The notes under the pieces: model-generated
Databases searched by the model: none
What the model was told of the DNA's origin: nothing
The model's input: the letters and a program-made list of their open reading frames with translations, nothing else
Assembly (NCBI GenBank): GCA_038154685.1
Contig: JAYPYW010000028.1
Span: 1-36,887, forward strand
Origin: GCA-002722245 sp038154685
GTDB lineage: Bacteria > Bacteroidota > Bacteroidia > Flavobacteriales_C > GCA-002722245
DNA length: 36,887 nt
Reading direction: 5' to 3'
Shown here: positions 1 to 7,043 of the stretch, one piece after another
Layout of the letters: each line of letters opens with the position of its first letter
Position numbering within the stretch: the first letter of the stretch is position 1
Translations under genes and position numbers: made by a program

Positions 1-384
1 TTAAAAAGCAATTCGTGGTTTAAGCATACTCAGGCTTGGCTAAAGAATAAGAACAAGCATAATATTCTGTACATCAAATACGAAGATCTTGTTAAGAATA
101 AGCGGCAAGAAGTGGATAGAATTATTGAGTTTTTAGGACTTGATTGTTCTGAGGAAACTATTGAAAAAGCACTTCATCAAAGTAGTTTTGAGTTTATGAA
201 GGCAAACGAGGATAAATTTGGTGACCGACCGGAGCCAAAACTAACTAAAGAGTACAATCAGTTTATCAGAAAAGGAAAATCAGGTGAAGGAAAAAATTCA
301 TTTTCAAAAGAAGAAGAAGAAATTTTCACCAAAAAATATAAAAAATTCGTTAAATCAATCGAATCAAAAGTTTTTAAAAAATGA
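1..384 (+). CDS. Sulfotransferase family protein, 3' part (cut by window edge)
   Basis: The reading frame is open from base 1, so the N-terminus, including the 5'-PSB PAPS-binding loop, lies outside the window. The visible 127 residues look like the C-terminal part of the Sulfotransfer_1 fold: a W-L stretch, then 'YIKYEDLVKN' (family pattern YEDL), a helix ending 'IIEFLGL', then 'SSFEFMKANE', the typical helix before the 3'-phosphate contacts. Enzymes of this family move sulfate from PAPS to a hydroxyl or amine; the acceptor cannot be read here. The C-terminus is lysine- and glutamate-rich. Its stop codon overlaps the next start (ATGA at 381-384), so the two genes are probably co-transcribed and translationally coupled. 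An internal GTG at 112 is not the true start, because family homology continues upstream of it. Confidence 0.75.
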   Translation, partial: LKSNSWFKHTQAWLKNKNKHNILYIKYEDLVKNKRQEVDRIIEFLGLDCSEETIEKALHQSSFEFMKANEDKFGDRPEPKLTKEYNQFIRKGKSGEGKNSFSKEEEEIFTKKYKKFVKSIESKVFKK

Positions 385-977
385 GTTCACTTAAATCTTC
401 ATTTAGTACAATTGTTTCCGTTGCTTGTTTAGTGCTTTTGGTTGCTGTATTTATTAAGTTGGATAAAGTTGAGGAAAAGGTCCAGAAAACAAATATTCAT
501 CTTTATTCTCAAGGGATTTTAGATTCGTTTGAAGGGTTTAATACTATTCAGAAGGAGGATATTGTTATTGGAGAAGGAAATGATGCTGACGCCATTTTTG
601 TTTACATTAAACATGGCTGTGATGCTTGCGAGCAATTTTATCTTGAAACTGTTGATAATGGTTTGGAAAAGAAAGCAAAGGTTGTTATCCGATTCTTAGC
701 TCATCCATCTCGAAAGAAAAGGTTTCAAAAAACAGTTAATGCTTATAAAGCCTATAAAGCAGGCGATTTTAAGGCATACATGAAGAATTCATTCTTCGAA
801 GAAGAAGGGGTAGAATACACCAATGATAGCATTAATTTTGATGAGCAGGCAGTTGGGGAATATATCACAGCTACCGCGAAAAAAGCTCGATCATTTAGGA
901 TAAATGCTACACCAACTACATTTTACAAGGGAGAAAAAACTGTTGGTTCTTTCGGTTTGAAAAAATTCAATTGGTAA
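381..977 (+). CDS. Membrane-anchored thioredoxin-fold protein with CDAC motif
   Basis: This 198-residue protein has one N-terminal membrane segment (about residues 10-27) with no clear cleavage site, a short coiled linker and then a thioredoxin-like domain. The domain shows 'YIKHGCDACEQF' (a CxxC active-site motif, Cys-Asp-Ala-Cys, about residues 80-83) and a later 'NATPTTFY', the cis-proline loop of thioredoxin folds. A helical insert lies between them, as in DsbA/DsbG-like (Thioredoxin_4) proteins. I infer a periplasm-facing disulfide reductase or isomerase anchored in the inner membrane. It overlaps the sulfotransferase by 4 bases, which suggests a shared operon. The client is unknown and no DsbB/DsbD partner is in view. 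The fold is a fairly safe call; the direction of the redox reaction is not. Confidence 0.7.
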   Translation: MSSLKSSFSTIVSVACLVLLVAVFIKLDKVEEKVQKTNIHLYSQGILDSFEGFNTIQKEDIVIGEGNDADAIFVYIKHGCDACEQFYLETVDNGLEKKAKVVIRFLAHPSRKKRFQKTVNAYKAYKAGDFKAYMKNSFFEEEGVEYTNDSINFDEQAVGEYITATAKKARSFRINATPTTFYKGEKTVGSFGLKKFNW

Positions 978-995
978 AAGTTTTCCTTCAAGAAT

Positions 996-1018
996 CAATT
1001 GGGATCTAGAACCAATTG
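996..1018 (+). promoter_or_regulatory. Small hairpin with CAATTGG repeats before rnpA
   Basis: CAATTGG (996-1002) and CCAATTG (1012-1018) can form a 7-bp stem with a 9-base loop. The second arm sits inside the 12-base palindrome AACCAATTGGTT (1010-1021). A third CAATTGG lies at 968-974 in the end of the previous gene. This could be a weak terminator or chance. Confidence 0.25.
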
Positions 1019-1020
1019 GT

Positions 1021-1028
1021 TATTTTAG
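1021..1028 (+). promoter_or_regulatory. Candidate -7 box of rnpA
   Basis: TATTTTAG matches the Bacteroidota consensus TAnnTTTG except at the seventh base. It ends 8 bases before the chosen ATG. No clear TTG is present at the -33 position. Confidence 0.3.
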
Positions 1029-1036
1029 TTAGTGTT

Positions 1037-1432
1037 ATGGCGAACACGCTGGGAAAGAATCAAAGATTGAAGGGAAAAAAGGTTGTTGCCGAAATTTTTG
1101 GTGGTAAAAAGAAAACCTTAAGCTCATTTCCTTTTCGAGCGTTTTATTCCGTTGAAAAATCTGATAGCCCCATTTCAAAATTTGGTTTTTCTGTTTCTAA
1201 AAAGCGATTCAAAAAAGCTGTTGATAGAAACAAAATCAAGCGATTGATTAAAGAGGCTGTTAGATTAAATAAAACAATTTTGGAAAAGGAATTGTATAAA
1301 CAGTCAAAGTCATTAAATACCATGATTGTTTTCAATGGCGATTCTATGCCTAATTTCAATTTGGTTGAGGTTAAAATAAAAGATTTATTGAGCCGTTTAG
1401 CTCAAAGTATTAATGAGAATGAAGAAAACTAA
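1037..1432 (+). CDS. rnpA: Ribonuclease P protein component
   Basis: This is a 131-residue basic protein, the usual size for the protein subunit of RNase P, which helps the catalytic RNA trim 5' leaders of tRNA precursors. The family signature is present as 'GFSVSKKRFKKAVDRNKIKRLIKE', matching the RNR helix region that binds the RNA. I chose ATG 1037 ('MANTLGKNQRL') over a TTG at 1016 because the family begins a few residues before the 'RL' segment and the upstream bases look like promoter. Its 3' end overlaps the S41 protease start by 20 bases (1413-1432), so the two genes are likely coupled. rpmH is not adjacent, unlike the arrangement in many bacteria outside the Bacteroidota. Confidence 0.93.
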   Translation: MANTLGKNQRLKGKKVVAEIFGGKKKTLSSFPFRAFYSVEKSDSPISKFGFSVSKKRFKKAVDRNKIKRLIKEAVRLNKTILEKELYKQSKSLNTMIVFNGDSMPNFNLVEVKIKDLLSRLAQSINENEEN

Positions 1433-3080
1433 AATATATTTTTTTATTGGAGTACTTTCACTTTTAGCATTAGCTTTTGCTGAGGTTGAAGATACTTCTG
1501 ATAGATTTGAGGTAGGTAAAAACTTAGATATTTTCACTGAGGTTTACAAAGAAGTTAACTCTTTGTATGTTGATGGGACTCAACCAGGGGATTTAATGAA
1601 AACTGGTATTGATGCCATGTTAGAGAGTTTAGATCCTTATACCGTTTACTATCCTGAGTCCGATATTGAGAATTATAAATTAATGACTACCGGTCAGTAT
1701 GGAGGTATTGGCGCAAGAATAAGAAAGATTGATGATTTTGTTGTAATAGGAGAGCCATATAAAGGGTTTCCTGCTTATAAAGCTGGGTTAAAAGCTGGTG
1801 ACGTGATTCTCCAAGTTGATGGGAAAGACGTTAAGGGGAAATCAACTTCTGATTTAAGTAAAATTTTGAAGGGAAATCCAGGTACTAGTTTAACTATGAA
1901 AGTTAAAAGACCAGGAAAGGAAGATGAATTTGAGGTTACTTTCAAAAGAGAAAAAGTTCAAATTAAGAGCGTTCCTTATCATGGTATGTTGAACGAAAAT
2001 GTTGGGTACATAAAAATGAGAAGTTTTACCCGCAACGTTTCAAAAGAAGTTAAGGATGCCTTTTTAGACCTAAAAAAGAATAAAGAATTTAAATCCCTTG
2101 TTTTTGATTTAAGAGGAAATCCTGGAGGGCTTTTACATGAAGCAATCAATACAGTTGGATTATTTACAAAAAAGGGTATTAAAGTAGTAGAAACGAGAGG
2201 GAAAATTGAAGAATGGACTAAAATTTACAAGACATTAAATAGTCCATTGGATAAAGATATTCCTATTGTTGTTTTAGTTGATGGAGGATCTGCCTCTGCA
2301 TCTGAGATTGTTAGTGGTTCTCTTCAGGATTTTGATAGAGCGGTTGTTTTGGGAAGGAATACTTATGGAAAAGGGTTGGTGCAAACAACTAGAAAATTAA
2401 AGTACAATACGAGTATTAAGGTTACCACTGCAAAATACTATATCCCTAGTGGAAGATGTATTCAAGCAATTGATTATTCTCATAAAGATAAAGATGGCCA
2501 CGCAAGTAAAATTCCTGATTCATTATTAACGGAGTTTAAGACAAATAATGGTAGAGTAGTTCTAGATGGTGCTGGGATTAAACCAGATGTAGATGTTGAG
2601 AAAGAGAAATATGGTTCTGTAGCAACTGCATTAGCTTCTAATCATCTCATATTTAATTTTGCAACAGATTATGTTTTAAAGCATGATTCTATTCTTCCTG
2701 CCGATAAGTTTAAATTATCAGATGATGATTTTGAAGCTTTTGTGGAATACGTGAATAAAAGTGATTATGAATATGAAACAAGAACTGATAAAACTATCGA
2801 GACTTTAAAGAAGAGGGCTGAAAAAGATGAAATGTTGGATGCAATAGAGGATGACCTGAAGAGAATCAAGGAGAAGCTATTAGTTAAGAAAAAGGAGGAG
2901 ATCACAGGACATAAAGATCAATTGAAAAAATTATTGGAGGTTGAAATAGCAACCCGTTATTACCTTCAATCTGGAAAAATCCAAAGTTCTTTAAGTGGTG
3001 ATAAAGATATTTTAGAGGCGCTTGAAATATTAAGTGATAAAAATCGTTACAAAGCTATTCTTTCAGGAGATAAGAAGTAA
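1413..3080 (+). CDS. S41 family C-terminal processing protease
   Basis: This 555-residue exported protease has a signal peptide or anchor (KKTK, then a hydrophobic stretch to about residue 23, 'LAFA'). A PDZ domain spans about 90-175 ('YGGIGARI' and 'AYKAGLKAGDVILQVDG'). The S41 catalytic domain holds 'GSASASEIVSG', giving nucleophile Ser295, and 'YGKGLVQT', giving Lys320. The 25-residue Ser-Lys spacing agrees with known CTPs. A long charged helical C-terminal part (about 440-550) follows. Proteases of this type trim C-termini of periplasmic proteins. The start ATG lies inside rnpA; a second in-frame ATG six bases later (1419) is possible. The stop overlaps the next gene by one base (TAATG). 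The substrate is unknown. Confidence 0.92.
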   Translation: MRMKKTKIYFFIGVLSLLALAFAEVEDTSDRFEVGKNLDIFTEVYKEVNSLYVDGTQPGDLMKTGIDAMLESLDPYTVYYPESDIENYKLMTTGQYGGIGARIRKIDDFVVIGEPYKGFPAYKAGLKAGDVILQVDGKDVKGKSTSDLSKILKGNPGTSLTMKVKRPGKEDEFEVTFKREKVQIKSVPYHGMLNENVGYIKMRSFTRNVSKEVKDAFLDLKKNKEFKSLVFDLRGNPGGLLHEAINTVGLFTKKGIKVVETRGKIEEWTKIYKTLNSPLDKDIPIVVLVDGGSASASEIVSGSLQDFDRAVVLGRNTYGKGLVQTTRKLKYNTSIKVTTAKYYIPSGRCIQAIDYSHKDKDGHASKIPDSLLTEFKTNNGRVVLDGAGIKPDVDVEKEKYGSVATALASNHLIFNFATDYVLKHDSILPADKFKLSDDDFEAFVEYVNKSDYEYETRTDKTIETLKKRAEKDEMLDAIEDDLKRIKEKLLVKKKEEITGHKDQLKKLLEVEIATRYYLQSGKIQSSLSGDKDILEALEILSDKNRYKAILSGDKK

Positions 3081-4639
3081 TGCCACTAAACCGAAAAATC
3101 GCTTATTACCTGTTTTACGTTGGATTATTTAGTCTTTCGGCAGCTATTCCAGTCTCTAAATTCGTGACTTCAGTTGGGATGTTTTTAATTTCCATTGCCT
3201 GGTTTGTTAATTGGAATTGGAACGAGAAGTGGACAATACTAAAAACAAATTGGAAACCAATTTTAATATCAGCCTCTTTGTTTTTGATTTTCGTCTTTGG
3301 GATGATCCACACGGATAATACCAAGTATGGGTTAAAAGATCTTCGAATTAAAGCCCCATTATTTATTCTTCCCGTTGTATTTGGGTTGTCAGGCTTTAAA
3401 ATGAGTAGGAAGGTATTAATTACCTCTTTTGTTTTGATTTCGGCTTCAGCCCTTGTGGCGTCTGTTATTGGTGTTATAAACTTCTATTTAAAGTTGGGTA
3501 CCGAAAATGAGATAACGAACCTAAGGAAGCTGTCTCCTTTTATAAGTTTAATTAGATTATCGTTAATACTTTGTTTTGGCTATGGAATAGCCTTGTGGGG
3601 AATTTTTAAATTGAAATCTAAACGTAAATGGTGGCTTATTATTCCTGCTTTATGGATAGTAATATTCTTAGGGTTTTCTGAAAGTTTAACAGGGATTGTA
3701 TTAGTACCTATTATTAGTATTTATTTCTTGTTTTATTTACAGCACAGAAATAAAAAATTGGCTTACGGATTTGGAATAGTTCTTTTGTTACTAGGCGTTT
3801 TTTGTATTTATGAATTGAATAAAATAGCTTCTATGGTTTTTGATGATAAAGACCAAGTTACGCTTTCAAATAGCGTTAATGGGAGAGCATATTTTCATAA
3901 TCTTGAAAGTAACGAAAGAGAGAATGGTTATTTGGTTTACAGAAACATTGTAAATAAGGAGGTTCATCAGGAATGGAATAAGAGGAGTGATGTTCATCTG
4001 TTTAAAGAAGGAGAGAGGAATTATAAGGTAAAAGATGTTTTGTTGAGGTATTTATCATCTAAGGGGTATAACAAAGACTCAGTAGGTATGAGTAAACTTA
4101 CCAATGAAGAAATTAGGGCTATTGAAAACGGAGTGACCAATGAGTTTTACGTAAATCGCAACTCTATATCTAAAAGAGTTCATTCTAGTTTTAAGGAAGT
4201 TAGAGATGCTATTGAAAGCAATAAGTTTTCGGGAAGTTCCTTAGCTGCGAGATTCATTTACGCTAAAACAGGAATTCACATTTGGTTTAAAAGTTTCTTT
4301 ATTGGTGAAGGTACAGGAGATGTAAAAGATAGCTTTTTGAAGGAATACGATAAAATGGAAGGTAAAGAAGGAGAGTTTGATAAGAGGTCCCACAATCAAT
4401 TAATTACAGTTGGAGTTGCCTTAGGAACTGTTGGTTTAATTCTTTTTATTTCAATATGGTTGTACATCTTTAATCATACCGTTTTTGAGTTTAAATATCT
4501 CGTTTTTTTAGCTCATCTTATATTAGTTTTAAGTATGTTTTGGGAGGATACTTTAGAAACTCAAGCAGGTGTTGGAATCTTTGCGCTTTGGGTTAATCTT
4601 TTACTATTCGCAAAAAACGACGAAAAGTTAGAGCAATAA
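3080..4639 (+). CDS. O-antigen ligase/polymerase-like membrane protein
   Basis: This is a 519-residue polytopic protein with about ten or more hydrophobic segments. They fall in two blocks, residues 1-250 and 445-510. Between them lies a large hydrophilic loop of nearly 200 residues. The motif 'FIGEGTGDVKDSF', followed by 'RSHNQLITVGVALGTVGL', is the hallmark of the Wzy_C/WaaL superfamily (PF04932), whose members link or polymerise glycan repeat units on the periplasmic face. No O-antigen or capsule cluster surrounds it, so the acceptor cannot be named; O-antigen ligation, polymerisation or protein glycosylation are all possible. It is the last gene of the rnpA operon, with a one-base overlap to the protease, and is followed by a hairpin terminator. 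The superfamily is confident, the exact role is not. Confidence 0.75.
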   Translation: MPLNRKIAYYLFYVGLFSLSAAIPVSKFVTSVGMFLISIAWFVNWNWNEKWTILKTNWKPILISASLFLIFVFGMIHTDNTKYGLKDLRIKAPLFILPVVFGLSGFKMSRKVLITSFVLISASALVASVIGVINFYLKLGTENEITNLRKLSPFISLIRLSLILCFGYGIALWGIFKLKSKRKWWLIIPALWIVIFLGFSESLTGIVLVPIISIYFLFYLQHRNKKLAYGFGIVLLLLGVFCIYELNKIASMVFDDKDQVTLSNSVNGRAYFHNLESNERENGYLVYRNIVNKEVHQEWNKRSDVHLFKEGERNYKVKDVLLRYLSSKGYNKDSVGMSKLTNEEIRAIENGVTNEFYVNRNSISKRVHSSFKEVRDAIESNKFSGSSLAARFIYAKTGIHIWFKSFFIGEGTGDVKDSFLKEYDKMEGKEGEFDKRSHNQLITVGVALGTVGLILFISIWLYIFNHTVFEFKYLVFLAHLILVLSMFWEDTLETQAGVGIFALWVNLLLFAKNDEKLEQ

Positions 4640-4640
4640 A

Positions 4641-4666
4641 AAAGGGTGAAATAAGTTCCACCCTTC
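4641..4666. terminator. Bidirectional hairpin terminator
   Basis: AAGGGTG (4642-4648) pairs with CACCCTT (4659-4665) around a 10-base loop. It sits between the convergent O-antigen ligase-like gene and the response regulator. A T-rich run follows on the plus strand and an A-rich run precedes it, so it can act on both strands. Confidence 0.7.
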
Positions 4667-4684
4667 TCTTTCATAATTTTATTT

Positions 4685-5383
4685 TTAATTCGTCAAAAGT
4701 TTAAAACCTCTTCCGTGCATATTCACAATTTCTAATTTCGGATCGGCCTTTAAGTACTTTCTCAACTTTGTGATGTAAACATCCATTGATCTTGCATTGA
4801 AATAGCTATCGTCTTTCCATATCTTGTTAAGGGCTACCGACCTTTCCAATACATCGTTTGTGTTTTCGCAAAGTAATTTTAATAAGTCAGCCTCTTTACT
4901 AGTTAACTTCTGCTCATAGTCTTCGCTACCTCTTAACATTCTTCTATCATAATCGAAGTTTAACTCTCCTAATTCAAAGTGTTTCTTATCCTTCTGAACT
5001 GATTCAGATCCTTGAGTTCTTCTAAGAATAGCTTTTATTCTCATTAGCAACTCCTCCATAGAAAATGGTTTTGTCAAGTAATCATCTGCACCACTTTGAA
5101 ATCCTTCAATTTTATCTTCCTTTAAAGACTTTGCAGTTAGGAATATGATCGGAATATTCTTGTCAGTGTTTCTAATCTCTTTTGCAAGTGTGAAACCATC
5201 CTTTATAGGCATCATTACATCCAAAGCGCATAAATCAAATGAGCCTTGTAAAAAAGCTTTTAAACCTTTGTCTCCGTCGGTTTCTAACTGACAGTTATAA
5301 CCTTTGGCAATCATGTATTCTTGTAATAAGGATCCTAAGTTTGGATCATCTTCAACTAATAAAATGTTTGTTTTATTGCTCAT
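4685..5383 (-). CDS. OmpR-family response regulator (RprY-like)
   Basis: This 232-residue two-domain regulator has a receiver (about 5-120) with acidic pair Asp12/Asp13, phosphoacceptor Asp55 ('CALDVMMP'), Thr83 and Lys105 ('TKPF'). A winged-helix Trans_reg_C domain follows (about 135-230), with 'LTSKEADLLKLL' and a C-terminal 'HGRGFKL' wing. It would bind DNA when phosphorylated by the kinase encoded just upstream. The ATG at 5383 ('MSNKTNILLVEDD') is chosen because the receiver starts there; the open frame extends 17 codons further upstream but only into the kinase gene. ATGAGCAATAA is shared by both genes (11-base overlap), giving tight coupling. The sequence resembles Bacteroides RprY. 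The target genes are not evident. Confidence 0.93.
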   Translation of the reverse strand: MSNKTNILLVEDDPNLGSLLQEYMIAKGYNCQLETDGDKGLKAFLQGSFDLCALDVMMPIKDGFTLAKEIRNTDKNIPIIFLTAKSLKEDKIEGFQSGADDYLTKPFSMEELLMRIKAILRRTQGSESVQKDKKHFELGELNFDYDRRMLRGSEDYEQKLTSKEADLLKLLCENTNDVLERSVALNKIWKDDSYFNARSMDVYITKLRKYLKADPKLEIVNMHGRGFKLLTN

Positions 5384-6911
5384 CTTCGTTGGGTTTAAAA
5401 GGTATGTGAATACTAAACGTCGATCCCTTTCCAAGTTGGCTATTAACCTTTATGCTTCCTTGGTGTTTATCAACTATTGCTTTAACGTAACTTAATCCAA
5501 GTCCAAAACCTTTAACATCATGCACATTACCAGTTGGGACACGGAATAATTTATCGAATATTTTGTTTTGATTCTCTTTAGAGATTCCAATACCATTATC
5601 TTTTACACTAATAACCACTCCATTATTTACATTCTTAGTTTTTATGGTAATGGTTGGCTCGCTCGGAGAGTATTTAATAGCGTTATCAATAAGGTTGCTT
5701 ATCACGTTAGTGAAGTGAACTTTATCCGCTTTAACAAATGTATTTTCAGCTCCTCCAAGATTTGTTATGGAACCATTTGCGGCTTCAATTCTAACTTTGG
5801 CCTGGTTAGCTACATTTTCAATAACAGCGTTAACATCTAAATCTTGTAGTTTTAATTTGAAGTCTCCTTTATCTAGTACGGCACTTTGCAGTACGTTTTC
5901 AACTAAAGTCCCTAGTCGTTTATTTTCGGAATTAATCACATTAACATAATGCTCTGTTCTTTCGGCAGTTTTAGGTATATCATGATCATTTAAAACTTCA
6001 CAAGCTAATGATATGGTTGAAATAGGCGTTTTTAACTCATGAGTCATGTTATTAATGAAATCATTTTTAATAACAGCCAATTTTTTCTGTTTAACTACTG
6101 TTGCAAAAGTTATCCAAAATGCGACTAAAATTGCAACAATAAAAATGAACGATAATGCAATGGCTGGACCTACAGAACGAAGTAAAAAACCTTTTTCTTT
6201 GGGGAAGAATAAACTTAAGTGATGGTTTCTGAAAGAAAACGGATCGTGAAAGAGTTCAACATTATAAGGCGAGTTTAAAAAGGCTTCTGTATCAACGCCT
6301 TTCTCCTTTAAAACAAGATTGTTGTTGGAGAACAATCCAATATGGAATTTTGTATTGATTCCATGGTTTCGTAATTCATTTTTTAAAATTTTAGTTAAGA
6401 TATGAGGGTCAACAGCTTCACTTAAATTAACAGGAAAGTTAAATGGGTTAAAACCACTTTGTATGGTTTGAAACGATTCCCTAAATCTACCATACTGATC
6501 GTTTGAAGCAGACTTACTAGTATTGAAGGATTTCTGAATGATTTTCCCATTTCCATCTTTTAAGATTTGAGTCGTCTTTTTAACAACCTTCCCATCGGCA
6601 GTTTCAAAAACATTTTCTTCTTCTAATTCAAAAGAGTATTTACGGGAATTAAAATTGGTATCGATAGAAGTATGGGTCCTAATAGAGAAGGTAGTTTGCC
6701 CTGTTGTTTGAGGGGATTTATTACCTCCCGACATTCTACCGAGTCGCTCCAGCCTATTGGTTGAAACGCTCATAGCATGAAGGACATTTTTCTCAAATTG
6801 CTGCTCCTCTAACTCAATTGCGCTATTTAACCAATAACCTTGTACGAATATAATCCCTACCAAAGCTACGGTCATTACGGAAACCAATATTTTGAGCTGG
6901 TTTTCTTTCAC
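5373..6911 (-). CDS. Two-component sensor histidine kinase (RprX-like)
   Basis: This membrane kinase of about 512 residues has TM1 near 6-24, a periplasmic domain of roughly 220 residues, TM2 near 248-272, HisKA with 'MTHELKTP' (phosphorylated His about 291), and HATPase_c with the N box ('NLIDNAIKY'), G1 'DNGIGIS' and G2 'GFGLGLS'. The TM2-HisKA linker is short, with no recognisable HAMP. The start is uncertain. I prefer GTG at 6911, since a -7-like box (TACATTTA) ends four bases before it; a TTG at 6929 lies upstream of that box, and an ATG at 6875 would cut into TM1. The periplasmic part is polar and rich in Asn/Ser/Lys, with no domain I can name. It forms an operon with the overlapping response regulator. 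Confidence 0.9.
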   Translation of the reverse strand: MKENQLKILVSVMTVALVGIIFVQGYWLNSAIELEEQQFEKNVLHAMSVSTNRLERLGRMSGGNKSPQTTGQTTFSIRTHTSIDTNFNSRKYSFELEEENVFETADGKVVKKTTQILKDGNGKIIQKSFNTSKSASNDQYGRFRESFQTIQSGFNPFNFPVNLSEAVDPHILTKILKNELRNHGINTKFHIGLFSNNNLVLKEKGVDTEAFLNSPYNVELFHDPFSFRNHHLSLFFPKEKGFLLRSVGPAIALSFIFIVAILVAFWITFATVVKQKKLAVIKNDFINNMTHELKTPISTISLACEVLNDHDIPKTAERTEHYVNVINSENKRLGTLVENVLQSAVLDKGDFKLKLQDLDVNAVIENVANQAKVRIEAANGSITNLGGAENTFVKADKVHFTNVISNLIDNAIKYSPSEPTITIKTKNVNNGVVISVKDNGIGISKENQNKIFDKLFRVPTGNVHDVKGFGLGLSYVKAIVDKHQGSIKVNSQLGKGSTFSIHIPFKPNEDEQ

Positions 6912-6915
6912 GAGG

Positions 6916-6923
6916 TAAATGTA
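6916..6923 (-). promoter_or_regulatory. Candidate -7 box of the RprXY-like operon
   Basis: Read on the minus strand the box is TACATTTA, one base from TAnnTTTG. It ends four bases before the GTG at 6911, which would make the transcript leaderless. Confidence 0.35.
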
Positions 6924-7043
6924 CGGCAAAACTGTTTGGATGTTAAATAGGTTAACTTTTTTTAACGGCAGTATTTATCATGTTTTAATGCAACTAAAAA
7001 CGAAAATTTAAGTAAGATTAATGCGTTTTAAATAATATTATAA

